Positions 19,170 through 29,622 are shown, counted from the first letter of the stretch. The stretch is 64,000 nt of DNA from Symbiodinium kawagutii (GCA_009767595.1 VSDK01018595.1:63064-127063); one strand, 5' to 3'. Program-made: numbers and translations. Notes: generated by a model from the sequence alone, not told the origin.

Positions 19170-19745
19170 CAAGGAGGGGTAGTAATGGTAGGAGCTAATC
19201 GCCGGATGACTTAGCTACCAATTAATTAAATAATTGATAAATCACTACTATAAGCTTGTAACTCAATATAAGTGGTAAAATAATTAATCACTTATATTAG
19301 GGGTACTAATAGTCATATAAGTGATGGGCTTAGTACTTAGTAATGGGTCGGTAGGAGTTCAACATCGGTAGTAACGGTAGTAAGTATAGTAGTGAGAGTA
19401 ATGCTAATCGATAGTAATAGTAAGAATAAGAGTGGAAGTTGTAGTAGATAACCAGAGGTAGTAGTAGTAATCAGATGTTTTTTGAAAAGGATATATAATC
19501 ATTAGCATGGTTAAATGAGGTCATCATTGGGTAATAACAGTTATTGTTGGAATGATATAATGGCTATTCACAATGGTTAGTAATGCCGGTAATGGTTACA
19601 TGATGGTGAAATAGTGGTGAATCATCAATGATCATGGTCGGTAGCAGTTTGAGAAGAGTGAAATAGTCGCTTATGATAATGAAGAAAGTTGGTTCACAAT
19701 GGGCAAACAGCTGATTCACTACTGGCTTGACAATGCCTAATCAGT
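19170..19745. repeat. TGG-polarity filler with GTAGTAA words
   Basis: GGTAGTAATGG, AGTAGTAG and GGTTAGTAATG words. No coding-like frame. Confidence 0.75.
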
Positions 19746-19748
19746 GGT

Positions 19749-19853
19749 CTAGTTGGTGGTTAGTTTTGCCATCCCAAAAACATGTTCATTAATGAGCCAA
19801 TCATCCCAAATATTTGAAAACATATCAGAATGTCAATCAAACCACCAACCAAT
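19749..19853. mobile_element. Family C element, diverged
   Basis: CTAGTTGGTGGTTAG at the left and CAATCAAACCACCAACCAA at the right. Confidence 0.55.
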
Positions 19854-19910
19854 AGCCGTTTAATTGTCTAACCCTTCTTGCTGGTTATGATCGCCTATTA
19901 TTAACCACAA

Positions 19911-20329
19911 TTAATGACTATGACCCCTCTTTGAGAGTTTGATTGTTGTTGACAATCGAACCTCATGCAACCTGGCAGCTGTTGCAGCACTTGCTTTCTC
20001 ATCTATGGGATACACAGAACCGGGCGCCTTGGCACTTATAATGTAGGCACATAGAATGCCAATCGATGGATGACGTGGAACTTCTGCCTTGGAAAACTTG
20101 ACAGTTCTGCTTCGCCAAGTGCAAGAGCTCTTCCTTCTTGCATTTCTATGGCGCAATGAATCTCTGATTGGCCGTACTCCGAATCACCAGATCGCCTCCT
20201 ATCACCCGAGGGATGAATATCAAAGAAACAACAAACCGCCGCCGACAGTTCAACCAGAGTAGTAACCAAGCAGTTCAGCCAGGGGAGATGTTGTACCCCT
20301 CGGAGCCATTCAACACCATCATCAACCAA
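19911..20329 (-). pseudogene. Frameshifted coding block, unknown protein
   Basis: Two overlapping minus frames carry protein-like text that appears continuous across a shift near 20090: first VEWLRGVQHLPWLNCLVTTL, EIHCAIEMQEGRALALGEAE; then FSKAEVPRHPSIGILCAYII and AKAPGSVYPIDEKASAATAA. One indel in a TTTTCC run would join them. Not recognised. Confidence 0.42.
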
Positions 20330-20424
20330 CAGCTGTGCCGGTCATGGTTATCAGCAGAGAAATTTGAGTTTCCCAGTGCTGATCATTTTCTGCTGCTGCA
20401 AATCATGGTTACAAATGATTGATA

Positions 20425-20547
20425 TGGTGGTGGGTCAAGCAATTAACCAACCAACTAATGGGGGATAATAACCAACAAAACTAAAGGGGAAAACAATGGT
20501 TAATGATGGGGGGAACCAGGGAACTAAGGGTGAACTGACCCACAGCC
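20425..20547 (-). mobile_element. Family B element at one side of an exon candidate
   Basis: TGGTGGTGGGTCAAGCAATT left and GTGAACTGACCCACAGCC right. On the minus strand its GTGG|GTCAGT end follows the coding-like segment 20540-20607. Confidence 0.8.
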
Positions 20548-20607
20548 GCTGTAGAACCGATCCCCTGTTGGAAACCCAAATTGAATCTTGTCCATCAGAT
20601 CATTAGT
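20540..20607 (-). CDS. Exon candidate between two family B elements
   Basis: Only one minus frame is open: TNDLMDKIQFGFPTGDRFYS then GCG, running into the TIR donor of the element at 20425-20547. The upstream boundary could be the AG within the T-rich TTTTTTTGAAG, which keeps phase 0 with the segment at 20724-20822. Confidence 0.4.
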
Positions 20608-20618
20608 CTTCAAAAAAA

Positions 20619-20732
20619 TGGCTGTGGGTCAAAACCCTGTACCCCTGGTTCCCCATCATTAACCATTGTTTTCCCTATAAAACGGTAGGTCATTATCCCC
20701 ATTATTGGTTGGTTAATATTGACCCATAGCCA
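20619..20732 (+). mobile_element. Family B element separating two coding-like segments
   Basis: Complete copy: TGGCTGTGGGTCAAAACCC and ATATTGACCCATAGCCA. Protein-like minus-strand sequence abuts both ends. Confidence 0.85.
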
Positions 20733-20822
20733 AATGGGGAAACAGGGCCCAGGAGTTGTATCTTGCTTCCAGCCCTCAGCTGAGGTCCATGGCAATTTCG
20801 ACTTGGCATCTTCCTCAATGCC
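20724..20822 (-). CDS. Exon candidate ending in a family B terminus
   Basis: A good acceptor-like site (TACCGCCTTGCAG|GGC) opens a 99-bp phase-0 frame reading GIEEDAKSKLPWTSAEGWKQ then DTTPGPCFPIWLW. The final codons lie in the element's terminal repeat and end at TATGG|GTCAAT. Highly protein-like, not recognised. Confidence 0.45.
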
Positions 20823-21309
20823 CTGCAAGGCGGTACGTGCTTCGGGTGCGAAGACCGGGGGCTCCGTGGAACAGAACCAGCACGGTAGCTGTTGGCCAGA
20901 TTCATGTTTTGTATGCTAGGGTCGTTCAGCACCCAAATCTAGAATAAACCAAGATAAATCATGAAACAACAATAGCCAATCAATATTTGTCAATTAATGT
21001 GTATTGTAAAGACCAGTTTGAACAACGATGAACAACAATACGACATAGAGAATACACACCAAAGCAAAACAAAGAACAACATATCACGACGAGGGTAATC
21101 AAAACAATAAGTATTCTTCAAAGATCTAGACCTTAGGTTCTTGGTTTATAAACTACTTCTTGGGCTTACAAACTACCTTTTGGTCTAAAGACGTTCTTCA
21201 TGAAAAATACACATGATAATGTAACCTGCAACAAATGCTATTTTACTGGTCCCGCAAACCGCTGAGAACCCATGTGTATATATATATGCATATGATAAAA
21301 AAAGCTTAT

Positions 21310-21720
21310 GTATGTATTCAAATATATACGTAAAGATAGATTGATAGATTGATAGATTGATAGATTGATATATTGACTGCTAGATAGATAGATAGATAGA
21401 TTGATTGATAGATTGATAGATATATAGATATATATATATATGTTTATACTTATCTATTTAAATGAAGAGAGATGACATATTAAAACAACAGAAAACCTTT
21501 AAACACATACATGTATATATATATATGTAGTGAATACATTTATACATATATATATATAGTGAATATATTCATACATAAATAGACTATATATATATATATA
21601 TGTAAAAATATATTCACATAAAACAATACATATATAGACATATTTACTGTATGTGAATAGGTATGTATATGTAAATAGGTATGTATATGTATCCTTTGAA
21701 TGGCTCATATTTTCCCAATA
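21310..21720. repeat. Microsatellites: TTGATAGA, GATA, TA and TATG runs
   Basis: Runs of (TTGATAGA), (GATA) and (TA) from 21334 to 21440, then TATACATATATATATAG-like sequence to about 21700. The short frames in it are repeat artefacts. Confidence 0.9.
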
Positions 21721-21742
21721 TGTAACGAGCTCTCACTCGCAC

Positions 21743-21844
21743 CCACAGCCCCGGGCACGGTCCCACACGGCAGTTCGGCGGTGAAAACGGTGGCACCTTC
21801 TGATCCAACAATTCCGCAATGTCGACTGAGAGCAATCGATCCGC
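21743..21844 (-). CDS. Exon candidate, unknown protein
   Basis: CTGCCAG|GCGGAT and CTGTGG|GTGCGA enclose 102 bp. With two leading bases the frame reads GSIALSRHCGIVGSEGATVF then TAELPCGTVPGAV, and this phase is the one required by the exon at 22825-22874. A phase-0 frame (ADRLLSVDIAELLDQKVPPF) is also open. Gly/Cys-containing, moderately hydrophobic. Family unknown. Confidence 0.42.
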
Positions 21845-21973
21845 CTGGCAGGTCGAAGCCTCTGGGAGTAGGTTTCACGTTGAATGGTGGTTTATAGATG
21901 TTTATAGGGGTTAGAAGCGCTCCTAATGGTTTGTAATAGGGGATAATCACCAACAATAATGGTAAACAACTAC

Positions 21974-22086
21974 TATATGGTGGTTTCTTAACATTGTGGG
22001 GGTGCCCCAAAAATTAGGGTTGGTTTATTCGTACAAATGGTCAAAAGATGATTTACGGGTACCCCTGTTTTGAGAAATACCCAAAT
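21974..22086 (-). mobile_element. Family A element
   Basis: ATATGGTGGTTTCTTAACAT left, CCCCTGTTTTGAGAAATACC right, core AGGGTTGGTTTATTCGTACA. Confidence 0.8.
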
Positions 22087-22089
22087 GTT

Positions 22090-22660
22090 GCCAACTGCTA
22101 GTCAACCACCATTCAGGCACTATTCACCTTCATGAACCATCATTACAACGGTTGCTCACAATTATCAACCACACCACAATTTGAACCACTATTCACTATT
22201 CATTCACCACTTATTCACCTCTTGTTCACCACCTATTCACTGACCACCTATTCGCCACTGTCAACCACTATCAATCATCAATCAACCATCAATTGACCAT
22301 TAATTCACTATTCACACCATCCATCACCCACCATTCACCAGTCATGATCAACCATTGATCACCCACCATCTATTAGCTGACAATGGTGGGTCATGGTTAC
22401 CCATCAATCACCGACCACCAATTAACCACCCACCAGTCATCAGTCGACCACTACCCATGCAACCATAACCATGACCAATCTACTTGGATGTGCATGCCAA
22501 GCTGGATGTGCATCCCCACTTAGTAGCCCTGGTTTCGTATCGGGCTTCGTTCAGCTATACAATCTACACACACATAGCTGGTATACCCCCTACTATTGTT
22601 GATTCTTAACCAGCTTATAATTAACAACATTAGTTATATACACATCATATCACTGGTTGA
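22090..22660. repeat. CCA-polarity low-complexity filler
   Basis: ATTCACCACC, CAACCACTATCAATC and ACCATCAATTGACC words, regular enough to look like a decayed minisatellite. It precedes the exon candidate at 22825. Confidence 0.85.
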
Positions 22661-22681
22661 TCACCAAACTATTTATATACA

Positions 22682-22791
22682 CATAGGGGTTTCTCAAAAT
22701 AGGGGTACCCCCAAATCATCCACTATTCGCCATTTATAGTCTATAAACCAACCATTTTCGGGGTCCCCTATGGCTTGAAAAACCACCACAT
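22682..22791 (+). mobile_element. Family A element next to an exon candidate
   Basis: TAGGGGTTTCTCAAAATAGG left and CCCCTATGGCTTGAAAAACC right. Lies 34 bp from the candidate exon at 22825-22874. Confidence 0.85.
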
Positions 22792-22824
22792 AGCCTATCA
22801 TCAACCAGCAACCACCAGCGCTAC

Positions 22825-22874
22825 CAGCCGCCTGAGCCAGGTCATCCCTGGTGGATTTCAGGATGTCCAGCAGC
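22825..22874 (-). CDS. Exon candidate, amphipathic helix
   Basis: CTCTCTCCACGTAACGGTCG|AG|GCT context and GGCTG|GTAGCG enclose 50 bp reading LLDILKSTRDDLAQAA with one base left over for the exon at 21743-21844. The plus strand has a competing 13-codon frame (MSSSLDRYVERVV) ending at CGTG|GTAGGT. Left flank C-rich, right flank the 20-bp minisatellite. Confidence 0.42.
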
Positions 22875-22940
22875 CTCGACCGTTACGTGGAGAGAGTCGT
22901 GGTAGGTTCGACGAGTCGTTAGTTGGGGGTACCCCCAAGG

Positions 22941-24480
22941 TATGGTTATCGATGGTTATCAATGGTTGATGGTTATCAATGGTTGGTTATGGCTATCAAT
23001 GGTTTGTTATGGTTATCAATGGCTAGTTATGGTTATCAATGGTTAGTTATGGTTGTCAATGGTTAGTTATGGCTATCAATGGTTAGTTATGGCTATCAAT
23101 GGTTTGTTATGGCTATCAATGGCTAGTTATGGCTATCAATGGTTTGTTATGGCTATCAATGGCTAGTTATGGCTATCAATGGTTTGTTATGGCTATCAAT
23201 GGTTAGTTATGGCTATCAATGGCTAGTTATGGCTATCAATGGTTTGTTATGGCTATCAATGGCTAGTTATGGCTATCAATGGTTTGTTATGGCTATCAAT
23301 GGTTAGTTATGGCTATCAATGGCTAGTTATGGTTATCGATGGTTAGTTATGCTTATCAATGGTTAGTTTTGCTCATCAATGGTTAGTTATGGTTACCAAT
23401 GGTTAGGTATGTTTATCAATGGTTAGTGTTGGTTATCAATGGTTTGTTATGGCTGTCAATGGTTAGTTATGGCTATCAATGGCTAGTTATGGCTATCAAT
23501 GGTTTGTTATGGCTATCAATGGCTAGTTATGGCTATCAATGGTTTGTTATGGCTATCAATGGTTAGTTATGGCTATCAATGGCTAGTTATGGTTATCGAT
23601 GGTTAGTTATGCTTATCAATGGTTAGTTATGGTTGTCAATGGTTAGTTATGGCTATCAATGGTTAGTTATAGTTATCAATGGTTTGTTATGGCTATCAAT
23701 GGCTAGTTATGCTTATCAATGGTTTGCTATGGCTATCAATGGCTAGTTATGGCTATCAATGGCTAGTTATGGTTATCGATGGTTAGTTATGCTTATCAAT
23801 GGTTAAATATGGTTGTCAATGGTTAGTTATGGCTATCAATGCTTAGTTCTGGCTATCAATGGTTAGTTATGGCTGTCAATGATTAGTTGTGGCTATCAAT
23901 GGCTAGTTATGGTTATCGATGGTTAGTTATGCTTATCAATGGTTAAATATGGTTGTCAATGGTTAGTTATGGCTATCAATGCTTAGTTCTGGCTATCAAT
24001 GGTTAGTTATGGCTGTCAATGATTAGTTGTGGCTATCAATGGCTAGTTATGGTTATCGATGGTTAGTTATGCTTATCAATGGTTAAATATGGTTGTCAAT
24101 GGTTAGTTATGGCTATCAATGCTTAGTTCTGGCTATCAATGGTTAGTTATGGCTGTCAATGATTAGTTGTGGCTATCAATGGCTAGTTATGGTTATCGAT
24201 GGTTAGTTATGCTTATCAATGGTTAAATATGGTTGTCAATGGTTAGTTATGGCTATCAATGCTTAGTTCTGGCTATCAATGGTTAGTTATGGCTGTCAAT
24301 GATTAGTTGTGGCTATCAATGGCTAGTTATGGTTATCGATGGTTAGTTATGCTTATCAATGGTTAAATATGGTTGTCAATGGTTAGTTATGGCTATCAAT
24401 GGTTTGTTATGGCTATCAATGGCTAGTTATGGCTATCAATGGTTTGTTATGGCTATCAATGGTTCGTTATCGTTATCGAT
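22941..24480. repeat. 20-bp minisatellite, about 75 units without an indel
   Basis: Units are GGYTATCAATGGYTAGTTAT and single-base variants. The 10-bp register holds from 22981 to 24480, so no unit has gained or lost a base. From 23761 to 24320 four identical 140-bp blocks (seven units each) form a higher-order repeat, marked by ATGGTTATCGATGG, GGTTAAATATGG and GCTTAGTTCTGG. Stops occur in every frame, so it is not coding. Confidence 0.97.
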
Positions 24481-24778
24481 GACTACACTGACGGTCAAAC
24501 TCGTGGTTATTAAAGGTTATTAAGTTAAACTGGTTTCTATGTTAAACTCCCCTAATACTGGATATTGACGCCTATTTATGGTTCATTCACGGTTTCTAAT
24601 AGTGGCTAAACTTCTCTAATAATGCTTATTAATGGTTACTAATGGTTATGAATCGTAATGTCTACATATATTGCTGGTTATTAATGGTGAGGACTTCGCA
24701 GTTAATTTTGATTGATGATGGTCAATAGTAGGGGATAATATCCAACAAACTTATGATCAAAAAAGCAATATATATATT
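24481..24778. other. Decayed TGG-polarity filler
   Basis: GGTTATTAATGG and GGTTACTAATGG words, a degenerate continuation of the minisatellite. No gene seen. Confidence 0.6.
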
Positions 24779-24838
24779 TGGGTGTTTCTCAACAAGTCAG
24801 TTTGGGGAACCCCATATCATCAAAATTCAACCATCTTT
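24779..24838 (+). mobile_element. Family A element, left half, split by an insertion
   Basis: GGTGTTTCTCAACAAGTCAG, GGGGAACCCCATATCATC and the start of the core are present. The element stops in mid-core at 24838 and its missing right end is at 25430-25458. Confidence 0.7.
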
Positions 24839-25235
24839 AGGAATGAAGTTTAGAGTTATGTTTGCAACTGACCAACGATTGAGACTTAACCAACTCCGCC
24901 TTGTTGTCACAGGCGAGCTTGAGCTGTGCCAGGGAAGTTGGCAGGCGCTTCAGGCCAACGAACTCCTCGGTGTCAACCTTCGCAGACGACGAAGCCTTTG
25001 AAGCTGGGGAGCACATCTCCATGAGGGGGTCCTCAAGGTCCGACACCACAAAGCCAGACCCTTTCAGGAGCAGGCAACCTTCGTTGGCAAAGAGCCATTT
25101 GGCGACACTGTCCGTGACAGACTGCAAAGCTTGAGGGACCACAGCTGAAGGCAATTTGATTGGGCCAAGTTTGTCCTGAGTTTCAAATGCAGGAAAATGG
25201 AAAGCTGTGAGTGTCTCGGAATGTGGTTTGGTCAT
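24837..25235 (-). pseudogene. Coding block inserted in a family A element
   Basis: A 132-codon minus frame with very protein-like composition: TKPHSETLTAFHFPAFETQD; LGPIKLPSAVVPQALQSVTD; NEGCLLLKGSGFVVSDLEDP; DTEEFVGLKRLPTSLAQLKL. It begins at an ATG-like TTG/ATG region near 25235 and ends at TAA near 24837. It is not recognised. Its position inside a split family A element shows that it arrived as an insertion, so a transposon gene or retrocopy fragment is likely. Confidence 0.45.
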
Positions 25236-25429
25236 CTTCTACATTCATGTGTTTGGTGCATGTTGTTCTTTTTCTTTTTGTTTAAAATGCAATTTGCAGA
25301 AGAAGTATGTAAATATGTAATATTGAACAATTAACAATATCTAGTATTGATGTATTGTAAATTGTATATTTGTATATTGTCCTGGAAATTTATTCAATGA
25401 ATGTTGTTTGTTATCACTCAACCACAAGG

Positions 25430-25458
25430 TTGGGTCCCCTATTCTGAGGAACACCCAT
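25430..25458 (+). mobile_element. Family A element, right end of the split copy
   Basis: GGTTGGGTCCCCTATTCTGA followed by GGAACACCCAT completes the element begun at 24779. Confidence 0.65.
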
Positions 25459-25479
25459 CTGGGTAGCTAATAAACCATA

Positions 25480-26055
25480 ACCAACTATGCTTAACAATGG
25501 TTATATGCTTAACCACGGTTACTAATGGTTGACTATCATAGATAAATGGCTTATCAACATCCATCATGGACGGTGATTGTTTGACCAAAATAATACTACA
25601 TGAGCCAACAAACAACAAACATCATCATAAACTCAACCAGTAATAGCCATTTATAACCATTGATAAGCATTGATAACCATAGTTAATCATAGTCATTTAT
25701 TGCTTGAGGTCACTGCCAACCATAAACAACAAAATCACTGGAAGAAAAGACAAAAGCAACACAACATGCACATAATTGGGTCAAAACCGCGGAAAAAAAA
25801 AACAGCAGACGTCGAGTAACGAAGAGAAACACAAACAGTCAACATAGCACTGACTCATTGTCCACCAGTATTAACAAATGACTTTACCATTCACCACTAG
25901 TAACCATTACTTGACCATGAAAAATAGTCACCCAACCACCAACCATAACCATAACCATAACCAAAACCATCAAGTTAATTAGAACCACAAGCATAACCAT
26001 AACCAACCATCACAAACTACCCAAGCATAACCAACCTACCTCTGAACCAATCACC
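25480..26055. repeat. CCA-polarity low-complexity filler
   Basis: Mostly AACCATAACC and CAACCACCAACC words, becoming purer toward the exon candidate at 26060. Confidence 0.85.
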
Positions 26056-26059
26056 TCAC

Positions 26060-26139
26060 CCACGTCGCCCAGAAACGCCATCAAGGCATTCCGAAAAGCG
26101 GTGGAGCCGCCGTGGGCGCTGGCACACAAGCGGCTCAAC
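26060..26139 (-). CDS. Exon candidate with strong splice signals
   Basis: GAGCCCTCAG|GTTGAG and GACGTGG|GTGAGG enclose 80 bp. With one leading base it reads LSRLCASAHGGSTAFRNALM then AFLGDV. The phase-0 frame (VEPLVCQRPRRLHRFSECLD) is also open and would follow from 27064-27178. The intron between these two candidates is only 0.9 kb and shows the full G-rich to C-rich switch on the coding strand. The plus strand frame NAIKAFRKAVEPPWALAHKR is the main rival. Confidence 0.48.
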
Positions 26140-26214
26140 CTGAGGGCTCCGGGAGATGATTCTGCCAGGTGGACCCCCCCGGAACTGCTATGGATCAGGC
26201 TATGACAATGGCAA

Positions 26215-26460
26215 GTTGATCAAACTCGGATCATTATGGTTGTTGACCATTAGTCATAGATTAACAATTTATTAGTGGCAGGTTTTCATCTGGTCACAAC
26301 CGAATGAAGGGTTGAGCTGCTACCAATGGTTGGCGAGTTGATATTTGTGATGTTTGAGGAAGGTTTTTTGTTGGATGATGATGGACGCTGAAGGTGAATA
26401 CTAGTTGATAGGGACTGACAAATGTTGAAGTTCACAGTGATGGGTGACGATGACAATCAA
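26215..26460. repeat. TGG-polarity filler
   Basis: GGTTGTTGACC, GGTTGGCGAGTTG and TTGATAGGG words to the right of 26060-26139. Confidence 0.6.
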
Positions 26461-26689
26461 GCAGTATTAACATGTATTCTAACTAATCCTATAGCTATTT
26501 GTTACTAACCCTCCTTGGTGCGATCAACCAAAGGGGCTAGTAATCACCTATGATTTCCAACATCGATCGGTTGATGGCTCTGAGTGGAGCATGACATTGG
26601 TTGGTAGCTATTCCAAGTTTATGGGATTGAGCAGTAGTATAGCAATCATCGCAATGACGATTTTGATCGATTTTGTATCAATAAGCTAA

Positions 26690-27045
26690 ACAAGTCCTCA
26701 ATACGATAGCATTCATCAAGAATATCTATTCACATTCCTGGTGTGTCATGGCTATTCAAACAACCCATGTCAGTCCACAAAACGAACACCCCAAGAGACC
26801 AGCGGTGGTCAACGCCCCAGCAATGACCATCCCAAGATTTGCTCGGAACAACAAATGGACCAAACCCGCACATGAGCCACAAATTAACTCTGATCGTCTC
26901 ATGACTGGTTGTTGTCTCACTCCAAAAATATCAGTCAACCATCCCAAATAATTATTGGGAAAAATGCGACGAATCAATAAAAACAAACTACCAAATCAAG
27001 CTTTCACCTATGTAACAACTCACCTGCCAAGATGCCCATGCTATA
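26690..27045. repeat. CCA-polarity filler
   Basis: AACACCCCAAGAG, CAACGCCCC, ACCAAACCCGC and TCAACCATCCC. On the minus strand this is the start of the intron after 27064. Confidence 0.55.
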
Positions 27046-27063
27046 TCTGAAAATTCCCCTTAC

Positions 27064-27178
27064 CAAGTTCGGAGAGGACCTGAACTCGCCGAAAGTTTCC
27101 GCCTGAGAATCCCGGCAGATCAGTTCCTCGTTTGAGCCGCGCCAGACGCGTTTCGCTCTTCGGGCCGCCTTTGGTTCC
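27064..27178 (-). CDS. Exon candidate with near-consensus donor
   Basis: TTCTCTCGCGTCCCAG|GGAACC and GAACTTG|GTAAGG enclose 115 bp. Phase 0 reads GTKGGPKSETRLARLKRGTD then LPGFSGGNFRRVQVLSEL. Phase 1 (EPKAARRAKRVWRGSNEELI) is also open. Basic, Gly-containing. Family unknown. Among the best exon candidates by splice signal. Confidence 0.5.
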
Positions 27179-27357
27179 CTGGGACGCGAGAGAAATCGCA
27201 GCTGGGGACAACGGTTGACCATCATGCTTGGCTGTGCAGATGGGGTTATAACTATAACCATATAGACCCTGTAAGGTAGTTGAACTAACCCATGGCACCA
27301 TGGTAAATTCCCAGTTTCTAAGTGGGGATGCACATCCAAGGAACGGTTGATTGCTAA

Positions 27358-27466
27358 ATGGTGGTTTTTCAAGTCCTAGGGGTTCCCCAACTCATCCAAT
27401 ATCAATCATCTATGGTACTAAAAGAACATTACCTCGGGGAGTCCCATATTTTGAGGAACCCACAAA
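27358..27466 (+). mobile_element. Family A element, diverged
   Basis: TGGTGGTTTTTCAAGTCCTA left and GTCCCATATTTTGAGGAACC right. Confidence 0.7.
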
Positions 27467-27999
27467 TAGTTACCAGCTGTAGGCTGATCATCCAGCCGCA
27501 ACCTTGGCAATGGTTGACAGTGAATTAGCCACGGTCAGTCATAGAAAATCATACTGGCTGATTGCCATCATTCCCTTGCCAGAGTCACTATTGGTTGATA
27601 ATGGGGCATAAGTGTAAAACTGCCTAACAACCAGCAATGATATTGGGACCTGACAGGTATATAATGGTTTATCATGGTTGATAATGATATATAGTGGTTG
27701 GTTTGTGATGGTTTATGTTGCTTTCATGATATTCAACAACTGGTGATAACTGCAGATTACTCATGGCTCATGATGGTAAATGACAGCCAAAATTGTGAAT
27801 CAATGGTTGCCACGAGATGGCTGGATGATTCCGATGGTATTTCAAATTCCCGTTGATGATCGCTGGCCGGTGATGAGAATCGTTCCATTCCTCAAATGGT
27901 GGTACCCCTTAACCAGCCAGTTCAATGATCATGAAAAGGAAAACTGCAGTGAAGTCTTGGGAGTACACCATTGAGGGATCCATGTTTGCGTGAGGGTCA

Positions 28000-28840
28000 T
28001 ACCCAACGGCTACAGTGGCTATAGCTCATGAGACAGGCAGGTAGCACAAACCTTTGCAATATCATCAGCCCAAAGTTGATGAACCAATGCCTGGCTCCAT
28101 TGCCACAACCGGGTTTAAAACAACACCGGCGACGGCCTGGCGGAACCAATTTCTGGTAAAAATATTTGCAGGCCAGCTTCTCCAAAGGTGCCTTCCTGAT
28201 CTTTCTGTAACAAAGCACTTTTGATCAACGCTGACACAATCCCGCGCTGATGCTGTGCTGCACAAAGTGCTGCTAGTGGCTTGCCTTTTGTTTTTTCTGT
28301 GAGTGGCCATGGCCCATCACTTCGAGGAAAACACATGTGCGAAGCCTAGCACGGGTCAGTGCGACATATCGCCAGGCAGGTGACAGCAAGTGACTTCCTT
28401 GCTAAATGACATTCCTTGCTGACAGATCCACAAAGTGGGATTCCAAGAACAGCTTTTGCACGTAGTAGTAGACTACCGCCAACATCGTGCTGTAAGTCTG
28501 CGTGTGGCATGCCAGGCACACTTCCTCGCAACTTGCAAACACCAGATGTGCTATCATGATGGGAAGCATGTAAACCTGCCGTCCAGAGCTTCGATGGGAA
28601 TGGCACTGCTCGGACAGAACGGGCGCAATGCAGTTGGTGGAGACATCGGCAATTTTTTGCAGTCGGATAATCGCCTGTCACGAATAGCGCTTCAGTGATT
28701 GAACTCCCAAGCCGGTATGAAACATGACAGTGGGGACAAACAGGTCCAGTCGAATGCTTAGTAAGCCCAGATTGTTTCATGATTTCTAAATCAACTACAA
28801 AAAAAGTTGGTTTTGAAGGGTTTTCATCAACCAAAAAGTG
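28000..28840 (-). pseudogene. Decayed gene with a helicase-like motif
   Basis: Protein-like text on the minus strand switches between frames. Near 28640-28405: SGRQVYMLPIMIAHLVFASC, MLAVVYYYVQKLFLESHFVD, then an in-frame TAG. Next comes RYVALTRARLRTCVFLE at 28374-28325. In another frame at 28336-28115: WPLTEKTKGKPLAALCAAQH and ALIKSALLQKDQEGTFGEAG. The string YVALTRAR resembles motif VI of superfamily 1 helicases (the VA-[LI]-[ST]-R-[AG]-[RK] signature of the UvrD, PIF1 and UPF1 groups). No Walker A motif was found in the block, so the identity is tentative. Confidence 0.35.
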
Positions 28841-28912
28841 GTTTGGCGGTCAACAAGTCGCATCAGCCCTCGAAGAAACCGGTGGTTTAACCCCTCATCC
28901 TTGGCGACCGAC

Positions 28913-28971
28913 CGGTTCAGCTGAGACCGGGGCCAGCGTCATACTTCGGAGACTGGAACGAGGGCTCTTGC
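28913..28971 (-). CDS. Exon candidate, Ser/Arg-rich peptide
   Basis: A long pyrimidine-rich tract (CTCTTTGGGCGCCCTTTCAC) precedes CTGACCAG|GCAAG. The donor-like site is AACCG|GTCGGT. With two leading bases it reads KSPRSSLRSMTLAPVSAEP. G-rich filler starts to its right at 29010. Confidence 0.38.
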
Positions 28972-29009
28972 CTGGTCAGGTGAAAGGGCGCCCAAAGAGT
29001 GATGCAGAA

Positions 29010-29610
29010 TGACGAATGGTGGTTGATTCATGTTTCATGGTGGGGAATTGATGATGAATTGTCGGTTTCTAGTGACTAATAATTGTTAGTAACAATGTTA
29101 CTATTTATGTTTAGTAATGGTGTGAAGCATTGTGGTGAATTGTTGGGGAATTGATGATCCATTGATCATTAACAATGTTCAGAAAAGCCCATGCTCACCA
29201 TGATGAATTCCCCATGCCGGGGAATTGATGATGAATTGTCGGCGTACAGTTTCTAATGGTTAATAGTGGTTGGTAGCAATGTTACTAATTATATATGTTT
29301 TGTGATTTGAAACATTATAATGAGGTTAATTGGTTATTAACCATTGATGAACTAGATCAATAAGGGCTAATCATGATTTGTTGAGCATGGTGAACTGATG
29401 GTTCATCAGGGTTAGTAACCAACTGGTTAGTAAATGACGGGGGTGCACTAATTCAGGGCACCTGATCATTTGTTGAGAAGGAAGCAAATCTATGATGCGC
29501 CATGGTCATATCATGTAGGTGTACAGTGTACATTTCAGAATATGGTGCTATTGTAAAGGATTTTAGTGATTAATATGTGATGCTGACCAACAATTAGTCA
29601 TTGTAGGGGA
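29010..29610. repeat. TGG-polarity filler with a 190-bp direct repeat
   Basis: GGTGGTTGATTC and GGTTAATAGTGG words. The sentence GGGGAATTGATGATGAATTG occurs at about 29042 and again at 29218, followed both times by TCGG and TTTCTA, so a segment of about 180 bp has been duplicated and diverged. Confidence 0.7.
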
Positions 29611-29622
29611 TATACCAACTAT

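Noticed and set aside
21499..21708. Tyr/Ile-rich minus frame.
   Set aside because: Translation of TATACATA microsatellite sequence.
22941..24480. CRISPR-like array of regular short repeats.
   Set aside because: Units are contiguous with no spacers, no cas-like gene is present, and the surrounding DNA is eukaryotic.
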